Positions 1 to 8,900 of a stretch of DNA of 64,000 nt are shown here, one piece after another; within the stretch, counting starts at the first letter, position 1; every line of letters starts with the position of its first letter. Location of the stretch: NCBI RefSeq assembly GCF_004016515.1, contig NZ_SACT01000002.1, positions 1-64,000 of the forward strand, in the 5' to 3' direction. The notes beneath the pieces were generated by a model, which worked only from the letters and a program-made list of their open reading frames with translations, was not told where the DNA came from and ran no database searches. The stretch is from Rubrivivax albus. GTDB taxonomy: Bacteria; Pseudomonadota; Gammaproteobacteria; Burkholderiales; Burkholderiaceae_C. The translations under genes were made by a program, and so were the position numbers.

Positions 1-270
1 CAGGTTCAGGTAGAACCTCTCGGCCCCTTCGGCCGTGCCGTCGTCGATCAGGTCCACCGTCACCAGCTTGACCGACTCACCAGGCGCAAAACTCAGCGTG
101 CCGCTCGCGGCCACGTAGTCGCTGCCCGCCACCGCGCTGCCGTTGGCCGTGGCGTAGTCCACCGTCACCGTGCTGGTGCTGTTCTGCCCCACCGCCTCAC
201 CCAGCGTGACCATGAAGGTCGCCGTGCCCGCCTTCTCGTCGATCACGATGTCGCGCACGTAGATCTGCGG
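1..270 (-). repeat. Calx-beta B-type unit, second copy
   Basis: This is the copy of the B-type Calx-beta unit at the window edge, inside the adhesin gene. It matches 688-957 at a constant offset of 687 bases (229 codons). Bases 1-168 appear identical to 688-855; beyond that the match is high but imperfect. The repeat may extend left beyond the window. Confidence 0.85.
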
Positions 271-1614
271 CGAGGCTTCGTTGTCATCGTTGTCCACCAT
301 CAGCACTTCGCCGATGCCGTCGTGGATCGTCGCCCCGCTGGCGTTGCTCAGGTTGAGCTTGAAGCTCTCGAAGGTCGAGACGTCAGTGTTGTTGATCAAC
401 TCCACACGGACCGTCTTGGTGGTCTCGCCGGCCAGGAACTTCAGCGTGCCGCTCACACCTTCGAAGTCGCTACCGTTGAGTGCCGTCCAACTCGCCGTCG
501 CGTAGTCCACCGTCACCGTCGAGGCGCTCGGCGCGCTCAGGCTCACCACGATGTCCACGAAGCCGTCGGTCTCGTCGACGACCATGTCCTTGACCGTGAT
601 CAGCGGGTTGGCCGACGTGCTGCCGTCGCTCAGCCCGATCGTCGCCAGCGCCTGCCCCTGCACGATGTTGCCGCCGCTGGCGTTGCTCAGGTTCAGGTAG
701 AACCTCTCGGCCCCTTCGGCCGTGCCGTCGTCGATCAGGTCCACCGTCACCAGCTTGACCGACTCACCAGGCGCAAAACTCAGCGTGCCGCTCGCGGCCA
801 CGTAGTCGCTGCCCGCCACCGCGCTGCCGTTGGCCGTGGCGTAGTCCACCGTCACGGTGCTCACCGAACGCTGCCCCACCGCTTCGCCCAGCGTGACCAT
901 GAAGGTCGCCGTGCCCTGCTTCTCGTCGACCACGATGTCGCGGACGTAGATCTCCGGTGTCGCCTGCACATCGTCGTTGTCGACGATCAGGCCCGTGCCC
1001 ACACCATTGAAGATCGATCCGCCAGAGGCGCCGCTCAAGGTCAAGCGCAGCGACTGCAGCCCTTCGACGCTGGTGTCGTTGAGGATGCTGATCACTACCG
1101 TCTTACTGGTCTCGCCGGGTGCGAAGTTCAACGTGCCGCTGGCAGCCGTGAAATCACTTCCGGACAAGGCCGTGAAGCTGCTGGTCGCGTAGTTGACCGA
1201 CACGGCATTGATGCCTGGCGCGGAAAGGCTCACCACGAACTCGGCCGTGCCATCGGCCTCACCGGCCACGAAATCCGACACGCTGATCAACGGGTTCGCC
1301 ACCGGCGTGGCCGCCGGCTCGTTCAGCGCACCCTCGGGACCGAAGGTCGGCGACGGCGCCCTGCCGGGCTGGGGCGCGGCAAACCCTTCGCTCGCTGCCA
1401 GCAGACCCTGCGCGGCTGCCAGGCCAGGTTCGGCCATGGGATCCGTGGACGCCGCCTGGTCCGCCCTCAACGGCTGGGCCCCTGCCGTCGTCTCGACGTC
1501 AGCATCCGCCGGCAGTGCCAAGGCCTCCACGCTCAAGGCGAAGCCAGTCTGGTCGACCGCCTCCGAGTCGACAAACACCCCTGCAAGGGAACGGAGATCG
1601 GTGCTGCTGGCCAT
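1..1614 (-). CDS. Calx-beta repeat protein, probable secreted adhesin (3' part outside window)
   Basis: 538 codons are visible, starting at an ATG preceded by a very strong Shine-Dalgarno (AGGAGGAAG, 4 nt gap). The reading frame stays open to the window edge, so the C-terminus is missing. About 110 N-terminal residues are low-complexity and Ala/Pro-rich with no Sec signal peptide. They are followed by four Calx-beta domains of about 115 residues, showing SGTLxFxxGE, VDYATA and VDND motifs. The domains alternate as two types (A-B-A-B). In proteobacteria such proteins are often type I secreted adhesins whose secretion signal and RTX repeats lie at the C-terminus; that is inferred here because the end is not visible. 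The BTAD regulator gene lies 145 bp upstream on the same strand. Confidence 0.85.
   Translation of the reverse strand, partial: MASSTDLRSLAGVFVDSEAVDQTGFALSVEALALPADADVETTAGAQPLRADQAASTDPMAEPGLAAAQGLLAASEGFAAPQPGRAPSPTFGPEGALNEPAATPVANPLISVSDFVAGEADGTAEFVVSLSAPGINAVSVNYATSSFTALSGSDFTAASGTLNFAPGETSKTVVISILNDTSVEGLQSLRLTLSGASGGSIFNGVGTGLIVDNDDVQATPEIYVRDIVVDEKQGTATFMVTLGEAVGQRSVSTVTVDYATANGSAVAGSDYVAASGTLSFAPGESVKLVTVDLIDDGTAEGAERFYLNLSNASGGNIVQGQALATIGLSDGSTSANPLITVKDMVVDETDGFVDIVVSLSAPSASTVTVDYATASWTALNGSDFEGVSGTLKFLAGETTKTVRVELINNTDVSTFESFKLNLSNASGATIHDGIGEVLMVDNDDNEASPQIYVRDIVIDEKAGTATFMVTLGEAVGQNSTSTVTVDYATANGSAVAGSDYVAASGTLSFAPGESVKLVTVDLIDDGTAEGAERFYLNL
688..957 (-). repeat. Calx-beta B-type unit, first copy
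   Basis: This is the first B-type Calx-beta unit of the adhesin gene and is nearly identical to 1-270. Between the two copies lies one more diverged A-type unit, so the real period is a two-domain module of 229 residues. Near-identity over 168 bases suggests recent duplication or gene conversion. Confidence 0.85.
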
Positions 1615-1708
1615 GACGCTTCCTCCTGAGTCCAAGCTTCGGTGCCAGGGCAGTTGCGGCGACATGCACGCGACGCCCTGGAACCATGGACACGAAGCCT
1701 ACGGAGCC

Positions 1709-1728
1709 AGCGTGATGAAAGCGTGATG
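1709..1728 (-). promoter_or_regulatory. Direct repeat with 11-bp period upstream of adhesin gene
   Basis: The 9-mer AGCGTGATG (plus strand) occurs exactly at 1709-1717 and 1720-1728, giving a period of 11 bp, one helical turn. It lies between the BTAD regulator stop (1760) and the adhesin ATG (1614). A weak -10-like TAGGCT (minus strand, 1701-1696) follows 7 bp downstream. SARP/AfsR-type regulators are known to bind heptameric direct repeats with 11-bp spacing just upstream of the -10, so this is a plausible target of the adjacent regulator. That link is an inference. Confidence 0.45.
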
Positions 1729-1759
1729 GCCGGCGCCGGGACTCGCCCGGGCGCGCCGG

Positions 1760-4700
1760 TCAGGCCCGCCCGGCGCGGCGCATCAGCCAGCGATTGGCCC
1801 GGTTGGACTCGAGGAAGCTGACCCGGAACACGTCCGGCACGTCGTGGGCCACGCGCTCGTCGATCCAGCGGATGGCCTGGTCGAGCACCGTTTCGGTGCG
1901 TTGCTGGTCGCCGACCCCGTCCCAGGCCTCGATCATGGCCTTCCAGTACTCGGGCAGGTAGCCGTTGTACATGTGCCACTGCCCGCCGAAGTGGTCGAAC
2001 AGGGCGTCGGCCGTGCGGGCGGCACCGGCCAGGTCTCCGGCGGCGCGCAGGATCTCCCCTTGGGCGCGGAGCACGATACGCTGCAGCGCGACGTGTTCGT
2101 TCTCGGCGGCCCATCGTGCTGCGGCCTCGACCAGCGGCCAGCCGTCGGCCGGGGCCATCCAGCGTGCACGCTCGGTGGCAATGGAATGCGTGATCATCGG
2201 CGGCACGAACTCGCCGACCGACGTGAGCAGGTCCAGCACCTTGTCGTAGTGCGCCAGCGGCGACTTGCCGGTGCGCCGTTGGTACAGCGACGCGCGCATG
2301 TTCTGGCGCGCCACGCGCGTCCACAACGGGGCGTCCGGCGGCAGCTCGCGCAGGCGGCGCTCGGCCAGGTCGTGCCGCCCCAGCACCGCGAACACCGATG
2401 CCAGGCAGTTGTCGGCGTTGGCGATCCAGGCGTCGTACCCGGTGTTCTTCAGCCCCTCGGCCGCCTGCTCGCCGAGCTCCACCGCGACACCGAAGCGCCC
2501 CTGATCCAGTGAGACGCCGGCCAGCGACATGACGTCGATCAGGGTCGAGCCCTCTTCGGCACCTGCGCGACGCGACAGCTCGATGGCGGCCCGACTGGCC
2601 TCGACGGCTTCCGGGATGCGGCACAGGTACGCCAGCTGCACGGACACCGTGCTGCAGGCGTCTGCGGCCCGTTCCCAGTTTTGCGCACTCAGCGCACGAT
2701 CGCGCGCCGCATACAGCGCGGTCACCGCGGCGCTGCGACGGCCCAACCCGGCCAAGGCCAGCGCCCGGGTGTCCTCGAGATCCGGCCGTTCCAGCGGGCC
2801 GACCGGGCCCCATTCGCCGGCGTCCATGCGGTCCAGCATGGCGATCACCTCGGACCAGCGCCCGGCCACGTGCCAGCACATGCACAGGCGCAGCAGGGCT
2901 TCGCGTTGCAGCGCCTGATCACCTGCTGCGGTGGCGTGCGCCAGGGCCTGCGATGCGTCGTCTTCACCGCCGGCCACGTGGCGCTGGCTCTTGGCGTACG
3001 CCAGCAACGACAAGGCCATCGCCCGCTGGCGGTCGTCACGCGCGCGGGCGGACAACTGCACAGCCGTGTCCTGGCCGGCGCCGGCCGAAGCGCGCGCCAC
3101 ACGCAGGCGTCCGGCCCGCCAGATGGCCTCGAACGCGGCGTCGGGCTCGCCGGCGCGCTCGAACTGGGCCGAAGCCTCCTCCAGCAGCGTGATGGCCCGC
3201 ATCGACAGGCCCGCGGTCATGGCCTCTTCGGCCGCCTGGCGGTAGTCGGCCGCGGCCTGCAGCGGGCGATCGGCCCGGGCCCAGTGGCCGGCACGGCGCT
3301 GCACCGACACCGGCCGGTCGCCCAGCGCCGCGGCGATCTCGGCGTGCAGGTCCGGCCGCACGGCGTCCGGCACGCTGTCCAGCACGGCCCGACGCATGAG
3401 GTCGTGGCTGAAATGCCGGCCACGCAGCACGCCGGCAAGTTCGAGCCGGCGCCACTGCACCGACAGTTCCGAGACGCTGCAGCCCACGATATGTCGTGCC
3501 AGGCGGGCGTCGAAGTCCGGGCCTGCCAGCGCCGCCACGAAGGCCAGCTGCTGGATGCGCGGATCGCCGCCGTCCAGGCGGCGAACCAGGCGACGCGTCA
3601 GTTCGGCGGGTTCCGGCAGGGTCGTCGGGGGCTGCGGCGCGGGCCAGGTGCGCTGTTCGTGAAGGGTGCGCAGCACCCACATCAGGTGCAGCGGCACGCC
3701 ACCGCAGTGCCGATGCAGCGCCGCGCCCCAGGCGGTCGCGTCGATGTCGTCGTCGGTCAACGCCGCGGCGAAGGCCCCCACGTCATCAGGTGTCATCGGC
3801 GCCATGTCGACCAGGGCCTCGGCCGGCAGCGGGCCGTCCTCGCGGTCGAGCCAGGCGGCCAACGGGGCAGGCACCGGGTGGTCCCGACAGGTCAGGCACC
3901 AGCGCACGGCGTGCCGCGGCTCGTTCACGGGCAGTAGGCGGCACAGCGCCTCCAGGCTCTCGTCGTCGGCGAAGTGCAGATCGTCCACCGCCAGCCACAG
4001 CGGCTGCTCCGAGGTCGCGGCCCCCAGCGCCTGGGTCAGCGCCGCGACCAGGTTCTCGCGACCTTCGCCGCCCGCGGCCTGCACCCCGGCCGCACGAACG
4101 ATCCGCCGCAGCAGACCGAGCGGCTGTTCGGCATCGCCGGAGGCCAGACGGACCACCCGTTGCAGCCCTGCCAGGCGGCAGAAGTCGTCGAACAACCGGG
4201 TCTTGCCGATCCCGGGCGGACCGGTCAGCACCACCACGCCGCACGACAGCCAGCGCCGGTGCATGGCGTCACGCTCGACGTCGCGGGCGATCGTGCGCGG
4301 CGGGTGCCGCAGTTGAACCGGCAGTGGCGTCACCGGCGCCGGAGCCTGACGGTCCTCACGCCCGATCAGGTCGCCCAGCCGCGCGGTCTCTTCGCTGACC
4401 GCCTCGCCGAACTGCTGGTGCATGGCGGTCACGCAGCGTTCGTAGACCGCGAGGGCCGCGCCTCGGTCTCCGCGCCGGAAGTGCAGCCGCATCAGCAGGC
4501 GCACGGCGTGCTCGTGGGTGGGGTCGTCGTGGACCAGCCGGGTGGCGTAGGACAGAGCCTCGTTGATCCGTCCATCGGCCTCGCGCGCCACGGCCAGACC
4601 GGTCAGCACGTCACGCCGCCGCTCGGCCCAGGACTCGCGGGCCCGTCGCAACCAGGCCGACATCTCCGGCAAGGTGCCGAACTCGATGTTGCCCAGCAGC

Positions 4701-5062
4701 GAACCCGTCAGTGCCGCAGGGTTCGCGGCCAGAGTCTGCTCCGGGGACTCCAGGTCGTGGCGCACGTCGGGCCCGAGCGCGAGATGGTTCCCGTCGTCGA
4801 CCAGCAGCGCCGGGTGCAGGGAGCGGATCTGACGCAGGCGCTGACGCAGATTGCTGCGCCGCGTCGTCCGCGGCGTCTCGGGGTAGAGCAGCACCGCCAG
4901 GGCGTCACGGTCGCGGGGACCGCCCAGCGCCACACAGGCCAGCAACAGCGCATTCACCGGCGTCAGCGCCTGCGACGCCTGACCTGCGATCGTCACGGAA
5001 GGTGACTGCAGGAAGCACAAGCCGACCACCGGTTGGTCAGGTTCGATCGACGGCGGATCCAT
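1760..5062 (-). CDS. AfsR/SARP-like transcriptional regulator with BTAD, AAA ATPase and TPR region
   Basis: A protein of 1100 residues. Residues about 15-105 resemble an OmpR-type winged helix of the SARP class (NLRQRLRQIR helix). Residues about 140-235 form the bacterial transcriptional activation domain. A P-loop GPPGIGKT is at 281-288, with a Walker B-like LWLAVDDLHFADD downstream. The C-terminal half is helical, TPR-like and Ala/Arg-rich. The architecture matches AfsR-type STAND regulators, in which ATP hydrolysis and the repeat domain gate DNA binding. No effector is evident. The Calx-beta adhesin gene follows in the same direction after 145 bp containing an 11-bp-period direct repeat, so control of the adhesin is the leading guess. 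Confidence 0.85.
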   Translation of the reverse strand: MDPPSIEPDQPVVGLCFLQSPSVTIAGQASQALTPVNALLLACVALGGPRDRDALAVLLYPETPRTTRRSNLRQRLRQIRSLHPALLVDDGNHLALGPDVRHDLESPEQTLAANPAALTGSLLGNIEFGTLPEMSAWLRRARESWAERRRDVLTGLAVAREADGRINEALSYATRLVHDDPTHEHAVRLLMRLHFRRGDRGAALAVYERCVTAMHQQFGEAVSEETARLGDLIGREDRQAPAPVTPLPVQLRHPPRTIARDVERDAMHRRWLSCGVVVLTGPPGIGKTRLFDDFCRLAGLQRVVRLASGDAEQPLGLLRRIVRAAGVQAAGGEGRENLVAALTQALGAATSEQPLWLAVDDLHFADDESLEALCRLLPVNEPRHAVRWCLTCRDHPVPAPLAAWLDREDGPLPAEALVDMAPMTPDDVGAFAAALTDDDIDATAWGAALHRHCGGVPLHLMWVLRTLHEQRTWPAPQPPTTLPEPAELTRRLVRRLDGGDPRIQQLAFVAALAGPDFDARLARHIVGCSVSELSVQWRRLELAGVLRGRHFSHDLMRRAVLDSVPDAVRPDLHAEIAAALGDRPVSVQRRAGHWARADRPLQAAADYRQAAEEAMTAGLSMRAITLLEEASAQFERAGEPDAAFEAIWRAGRLRVARASAGAGQDTAVQLSARARDDRQRAMALSLLAYAKSQRHVAGGEDDASQALAHATAAGDQALQREALLRLCMCWHVAGRWSEVIAMLDRMDAGEWGPVGPLERPDLEDTRALALAGLGRRSAAVTALYAARDRALSAQNWERAADACSTVSVQLAYLCRIPEAVEASRAAIELSRRAGAEEGSTLIDVMSLAGVSLDQGRFGVAVELGEQAAEGLKNTGYDAWIANADNCLASVFAVLGRHDLAERRLRELPPDAPLWTRVARQNMRASLYQRRTGKSPLAHYDKVLDLLTSVGEFVPPMITHSIATERARWMAPADGWPLVEAAARWAAENEHVALQRIVLRAQGEILRAAGDLAGAARTADALFDHFGGQWHMYNGYLPEYWKAMIEAWDGVGDQQRTETVLDQAIRWIDERVAHDVPDVFRVSFLESNRANRWLMRRAGRA

Positions 5063-5227
5063 GTGGCTGGGGGACAGGGCTCATCGGGTGGCGTCGGGGA
5101 CGCCTGGCCATGCCGGCATCTCGTGGCGGTCTCCCACGACATGGCCTCGCCCGCCCAGCCTCCCCGCCGGGAAGCCGAGCATATCGTCTCTGACGGTCGC
5201 TCCGACCCGGCGCCGGGCCCGATCCGT

Positions 5228-6343
5228 TCAGAGCAGGTCGCCCGCCATCACCGCCACGATGCGCCCGGCGGCCTGCCCGTCCCACAGCGCGGGCTTGCGT
5301 GCCGGCGGCGCACCCGCGCCCAGCACCTGGCGCGCCGCAGCGACGATGGCCGCCGGGTCGGTACCCACCAGGTGGTTGGTGCCTTCTTCGATGGTGATCG
5401 GGCGCTCGGTGTTCTCGCGCAGCGTCAGGCAGGGCACGCCCAGCGCCGTGGTCTCCTCCTGCAGGCCGCCGCTGTCGGTGAGCACCACAGCTGCGTCCTT
5501 CCACAGGTGCAGGAAGCTCATGTAGGGCTGCGGGTCCATCAGATGGATGCGCGGGCCCAGGTCCAGCCCCGCCTTCTGCAGCGTGCCGCGCGTGCGCGGG
5601 TGCACCGGGAAGACCAGCGGCACGTCGGCGGCGACGGTCTTCAGCGCACCGGCGATGGCCGCCAGGTTGGCCGCGTCGTCGACGTTCGAGGGCCGGTGCA
5701 GCGTGACGACGCCATAACGCCCGCCGTTCGCCTGAAGCTCTCGCTTGACGGCATCGGTCGGGAAGCCAGTCGTGTCGCTGCGGCCCAGCAGCTCGGCCTG
5801 GTACATCACGTTGTCCACCATCACGTGGCCGACGTGGTGGATCTTGGCCTCGGCCTGGCCCTCGCGCCGCAGGTTGTCGACGCCGCTGGGTTCGGTGACG
5901 AAGAACCAGTCGCTGAGGCTGTCGGTGACGATGCGGTTGATCTCCTCGGGCATGGCCATGTCGCCGCTGCGCAGCCCCGCCTCCACGTGGGCCACCGGGA
6001 TGCCGGCCTTCTTGGCCACGATGGTGCAGGCCAGCGTGGAGTTCACGTCGCCCACCACCACCACGGCATCGGGCCGGTCGTTGGCGATGTGCTGCTCGAA
6101 GGCTTCCATGATGCGCGCGGTCTGCACCGCGTGCGAGCCGCCGCCGCAGTTGAAGTGCACGTCGGGGGCCGGGATGCCCAGTTCCTCGAAGAACACGTCG
6201 CTCATGTTGCGGTCGTAGTGCTGGCCGGTGTGCACCAGCTTCCAGCGCAGCCGGCCGTCGGCCTGCAGCGCGCGCACGATGGGCGCGATCTTCATGAAGT
6301 TGGGGCGGGCACCGGCGATCAGGTGCAGGCAAGGAGCGGTCAC
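5228..6343 (-). CDS. wecB: UDP-N-acetylglucosamine 2-epimerase (non-hydrolysing)
   Basis: The 371-residue protein interconverts UDP-GlcNAc and UDP-ManNAc in the cytoplasm. The N-terminus GARPNFMKIAPIVRAL, VHVEAGLRSGD, the HRPSNVD segment and TDSGGLQEE are hallmark WecB/MnaA motifs, and the length is typical. I chose the GTG at 6343 because AGGA sits 7 nt upstream and the protein then begins right before the first beta strand. An ATG at 6379 would add 12 unconserved residues and lacks a Shine-Dalgarno. It is the last gene of the glycan operon, 37 nt after the dehydratase gene. It suggests ManNAc or a derivative in the glycan. Confidence 0.93.
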   Translation of the reverse strand: MTAPCLHLIAGARPNFMKIAPIVRALQADGRLRWKLVHTGQHYDRNMSDVFFEELGIPAPDVHFNCGGGSHAVQTARIMEAFEQHIANDRPDAVVVVGDVNSTLACTIVAKKAGIPVAHVEAGLRSGDMAMPEEINRIVTDSLSDWFFVTEPSGVDNLRREGQAEAKIHHVGHVMVDNVMYQAELLGRSDTTGFPTDAVKRELQANGGRYGVVTLHRPSNVDDAANLAAIAGALKTVAADVPLVFPVHPRTRGTLQKAGLDLGPRIHLMDPQPYMSFLHLWKDAAVVLTDSGGLQEETTALGVPCLTLRENTERPITIEEGTNHLVGTDPAAIVAAARQVLGAGAPPARKPALWDGQAAGRIVAVMAGDLL

Positions 6344-6380
6344 GGGCGGTCCTGTCGGATCTTTCTGAGGCGCGGGCATG

Positions 6381-8297
6381 CTAGCGCGGGGCATCGCCGG
6401 CCGGCCTGTACTCCGGCACGGCGGCGTGCAGGCTGGCACGGACGGCGGCATCTTCGGCGTCCTGGGCGGCGTCGGCCAGCACCAGCAGGTAGCCCAGTGC
6501 CTGCATCGCAGGATCGTCTACCCCGCGTGCCGCCAGCCGCGCCACGCGCAGCCGCGGCACCGCGGTGGGCAGCGTGTCGTCGGCGTCGGCCAGCAGTTCC
6601 TCGTAGAGTTTCTCGCCCGGACGCAGGCCCGTGTACTCGATGCGGATCTCCTCCGGTGTGTGGCCCGCCAGCCGGATCAGCTGGCGCGCCAGGTCGGCGA
6701 TCTTCACCGGCTCGCCCATGTCGAGCACCATCACCTGGCCGCTGCCGCCGATGGCCGCGGCCTGCAGCACCAGGCGCGCCGCCTCGGGAATGGTCATGAA
6801 GAAGCGGATGATCTCCGGGTGCGTCACCGTCACCGGCCCGCCGCGCGCGATCTGCTCCTTGAACTTCGGGATCACGCTGCCGCTGCTGCCGAGCACGTTG
6901 CCGAAGCGCACCGCCACGAAGCGCGTGGCCGGGTGCTGTGCGGCCAGCGCGCTGACCACCATCTCCGCCGCGCGCTTGGTCGCGCCCATCACGTTGGTGG
7001 GGTTCACGGCCTTGTCGGTGCTGATCAGCACGAAGGCCTCGGCGCCCGCCTCGGCCGCGGCCCGGGCCGTGACCTGCGTGCCCAGCGTGTTGTTGCGCAA
7101 CGCCGCCAGCGCGTTGTGGTGCTCCATCAGCGGCACGTGCTTGTAGGCCGCGGCGTGGAAGACCACCGCCGGGCGCCAGGCCTGCATCAGCGCCTGCATG
7201 CGGGCCGCGTCCTTCACGTCCCCCACCAGCGGCACGCGCGCAACGCCCGGCGAGCGTGCCGCCAGGTCCTCGTCGACGGCATACAGGTTGAACTCCGACA
7301 GTTCCACCAGCACCAGCCGCCCCGGTGACAGCGCCGCCAGCTGTCGGCAGAGTTCGCTGCCGATGCTGCCGCCGGCACCGGTGACCAGCACCGTGCGGCC
7401 GCGCACCAGCGCCCCCACGCCCGCTTCGTCCAGCACCACCGGTGCGCGGCCCAGCAGGTCGTCGGGCTCGATCTCGCGCAGCCGCTCCAGCCGCCCGCGG
7501 CCGGTGCGCAGTTCGTCCTCGCCGGGCACGGTGACCACGGGCAGCCCGCTGTCGGCGGCCAGCGCCAGCGCACGCCGGCGCTGCGCCGCCGTGGCGGTGG
7601 GCAGGGCCACGATGACGTGGGTGGCGGCACCACGCACGGCGGCATCCCGCACGGCCTCCAGCGTGCCCAGCACCGGCACGCCGGCAATGCTGGCGCCCTG
7701 CTTGGCCGGGTCGTCGTCCAGCAGGCCCAGCACCACCCAGCCGTGCTGGTGGATGCCGGCCAGCAACCGCCGCGCCGCGCCGCCCGCGCCCAGCACGAGG
7801 GCGCGACGGATCTCGCGGTCGCTGCCGGTGATGCGCTGGCGCGCATGCTCGTACAGCATGCGGTAGGCCATGCGCACCAGCACCACGCCCATCAGCGTGA
7901 CCACCGGGTGCAGCGCCAGCACCGCACGCGGGACCTTGACCAGGCCCAGGCCCATCACGACCACCGCCGACACCGTGCCGGCCAGCGCGCAGGCCAGCGC
8001 CAGGCGCTTGACCTCGCCGAACCCGGAGAAGCGCCACAGGCCCTGGGGCACGCGCAGCAGCAGGAAGGCCGCTGCGTAGGCCACCACGATGCCGGCGATC
8101 ACCCAGGGGTCGTAGTCGGGCCGGACACGGAGCCAGCGCTCGAAGCCCAGGCGGAACAGGTAGGTGGCATTCCAGCACAAGAAGACCGTGGCCGCGTCGA
8201 TGGTCAACGCCAGACCGCGCCGGTGCGGGCGCAGCCGCGCCAACCAGGCATCCAGGCGGTGCCAGGCGGTGGGGTGCGCCACGGGGTCCACGCTCAT
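6381..8297 (-). CDS. Membrane-bound nucleoside-diphosphate-sugar 4,6-dehydratase (WbpM/PglF/CapD family)
   Basis: 638 residues. The N-terminal third has four membrane helices and a CoA-binding-like Rossmann fold (VLGAGGAARRLL). The catalytic half begins with TGAGGSIGSELCRQ, the NAD-binding motif. The active-site stretch STDKAVNPTNVMGATKR carries T-D-K and a Met where short dehydratases have Tyr, as in WbpM/PglF. The family converts UDP-GlcNAc (or UDP-QuiNAc precursors) to the 4-keto-6-deoxy sugar at the inner membrane. The ATG overlaps the stop of the transferase gene upstream (ATGA), indicating translational coupling. The nearby DegT aminotransferase is the likely next enzyme. Confidence 0.92.
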   Translation of the reverse strand: MSVDPVAHPTAWHRLDAWLARLRPHRRGLALTIDAATVFLCWNATYLFRLGFERWLRVRPDYDPWVIAGIVVAYAAAFLLLRVPQGLWRFSGFGEVKRLALACALAGTVSAVVVMGLGLVKVPRAVLALHPVVTLMGVVLVRMAYRMLYEHARQRITGSDREIRRALVLGAGGAARRLLAGIHQHGWVVLGLLDDDPAKQGASIAGVPVLGTLEAVRDAAVRGAATHVIVALPTATAAQRRRALALAADSGLPVVTVPGEDELRTGRGRLERLREIEPDDLLGRAPVVLDEAGVGALVRGRTVLVTGAGGSIGSELCRQLAALSPGRLVLVELSEFNLYAVDEDLAARSPGVARVPLVGDVKDAARMQALMQAWRPAVVFHAAAYKHVPLMEHHNALAALRNNTLGTQVTARAAAEAGAEAFVLISTDKAVNPTNVMGATKRAAEMVVSALAAQHPATRFVAVRFGNVLGSSGSVIPKFKEQIARGGPVTVTHPEIIRFFMTIPEAARLVLQAAAIGGSGQVMVLDMGEPVKIADLARQLIRLAGHTPEEIRIEYTGLRPGEKLYEELLADADDTLPTAVPRLRVARLAARGVDDPAMQALGYLLVLADAAQDAEDAAVRASLHAAVPEYRPAGDAPR

Positions 8298-8893
8298 CGC
8301 GCGCGCCCCCACCACAGTGCACTGGCCGTGCGCCACAGCACCTGCAGGTCGGTGGCCAGCGTGGCACGGTCAGCGTATTCGGCCGCGGCGCGCAGCTTGG
8401 CCGGCAGCAGCACGTCGCGGTAGACCTGCTCCGGGTCGGCCGCCTGCGCCAGCAGTGCGGACTCGTCCAGGTGGGCCACCGCCACCGGGTCGGTCATGCC
8501 GGGGCGCACGGCCAGCACGCGGGCCTTCAGGTCGGCCGGGGCCGCGTCCATGTAGCGCGGTACCTCGGGGCGGGGACCGACCAGACTCATCGTGCCCTGC
8601 AGCACGTCCAGCAGCTGCGGCAGTTCGTCCAGCCGCGTGCGGCGCAGCATGCGGCCGGCGCGTGTGATGCGTGGGTCGTCACCCACGGTCAGCGGCGGGC
8701 CGCCGGCGTCGACGAACATCGTGCGGAACTTGCGGATGCGAAACGGCACGCCGCAACGGCCAACGCGCAGCTGCCGGTACAGCGCCGGGCCGGGTGAGTC
8801 CAGTCGCACCCAGACCGCCAGCAGCAGCAGCAGGGGCCACGACAAGAGCAGGCCCATCCCGGCGAGCAGCACGTCGAACAGGCGTTTGGCCAT
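8294..8893 (-). CDS. Undecaprenyl-phosphate sugar phosphotransferase (PglC-like, small monotopic)
   Basis: 199 residues, the size of the minimal phosphoglycosyl transferase core. One N-terminal re-entrant hydrophobic segment (LLAGMGLLLSWPLLLLLAVWV) is followed by RKFRTM, the RTRLDELPQLLDVLQG segment and SLVGPRPE, all diagnostic of the bacterial sugar transferase family. It should start glycan assembly by moving a sugar-1-phosphate onto undecaprenyl phosphate on the cytoplasmic face. Its neighbours (dehydratase and aminotransferase) suggest a 4-amino or diacetamido 6-deoxy sugar as substrate, by analogy with PglC; this is not proven by sequence. It is encoded 7 nt after the aminotransferase gene. 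Confidence 0.93.
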   Translation of the reverse strand: MAKRLFDVLLAGMGLLLSWPLLLLLAVWVRLDSPGPALYRQLRVGRCGVPFRIRKFRTMFVDAGGPPLTVGDDPRITRAGRMLRRTRLDELPQLLDVLQGTMSLVGPRPEVPRYMDAAPADLKARVLAVRPGMTDPVAVAHLDESALLAQAADPEQVYRDVLLPAKLRAAAEYADRATLATDLQVLWRTASALWWGRAR

Positions 8894-8900
8894 CGTTGGA

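Noticed and set aside
1..957. CRISPR-like or intergenic repeats
   Set aside because: The repeated units are 229 codons apart, in frame and encode Calx-beta domains, so they are coding repeats.
322..1629. Long plus-strand open frame opposite the Calx-beta gene
   Set aside because: Its translation is Arg/His-rich and repeats in step with the opposite strand; the minus-strand frame gives clear Calx-beta domains and a strong Shine-Dalgarno.
6344..6451. Longer N-terminus for WecB
   Set aside because: The extra residues are Pro/Ala-rich, run into the dehydratase gene and lack a Shine-Dalgarno; the GTG at 6343 has AGGA and begins the conserved domain.
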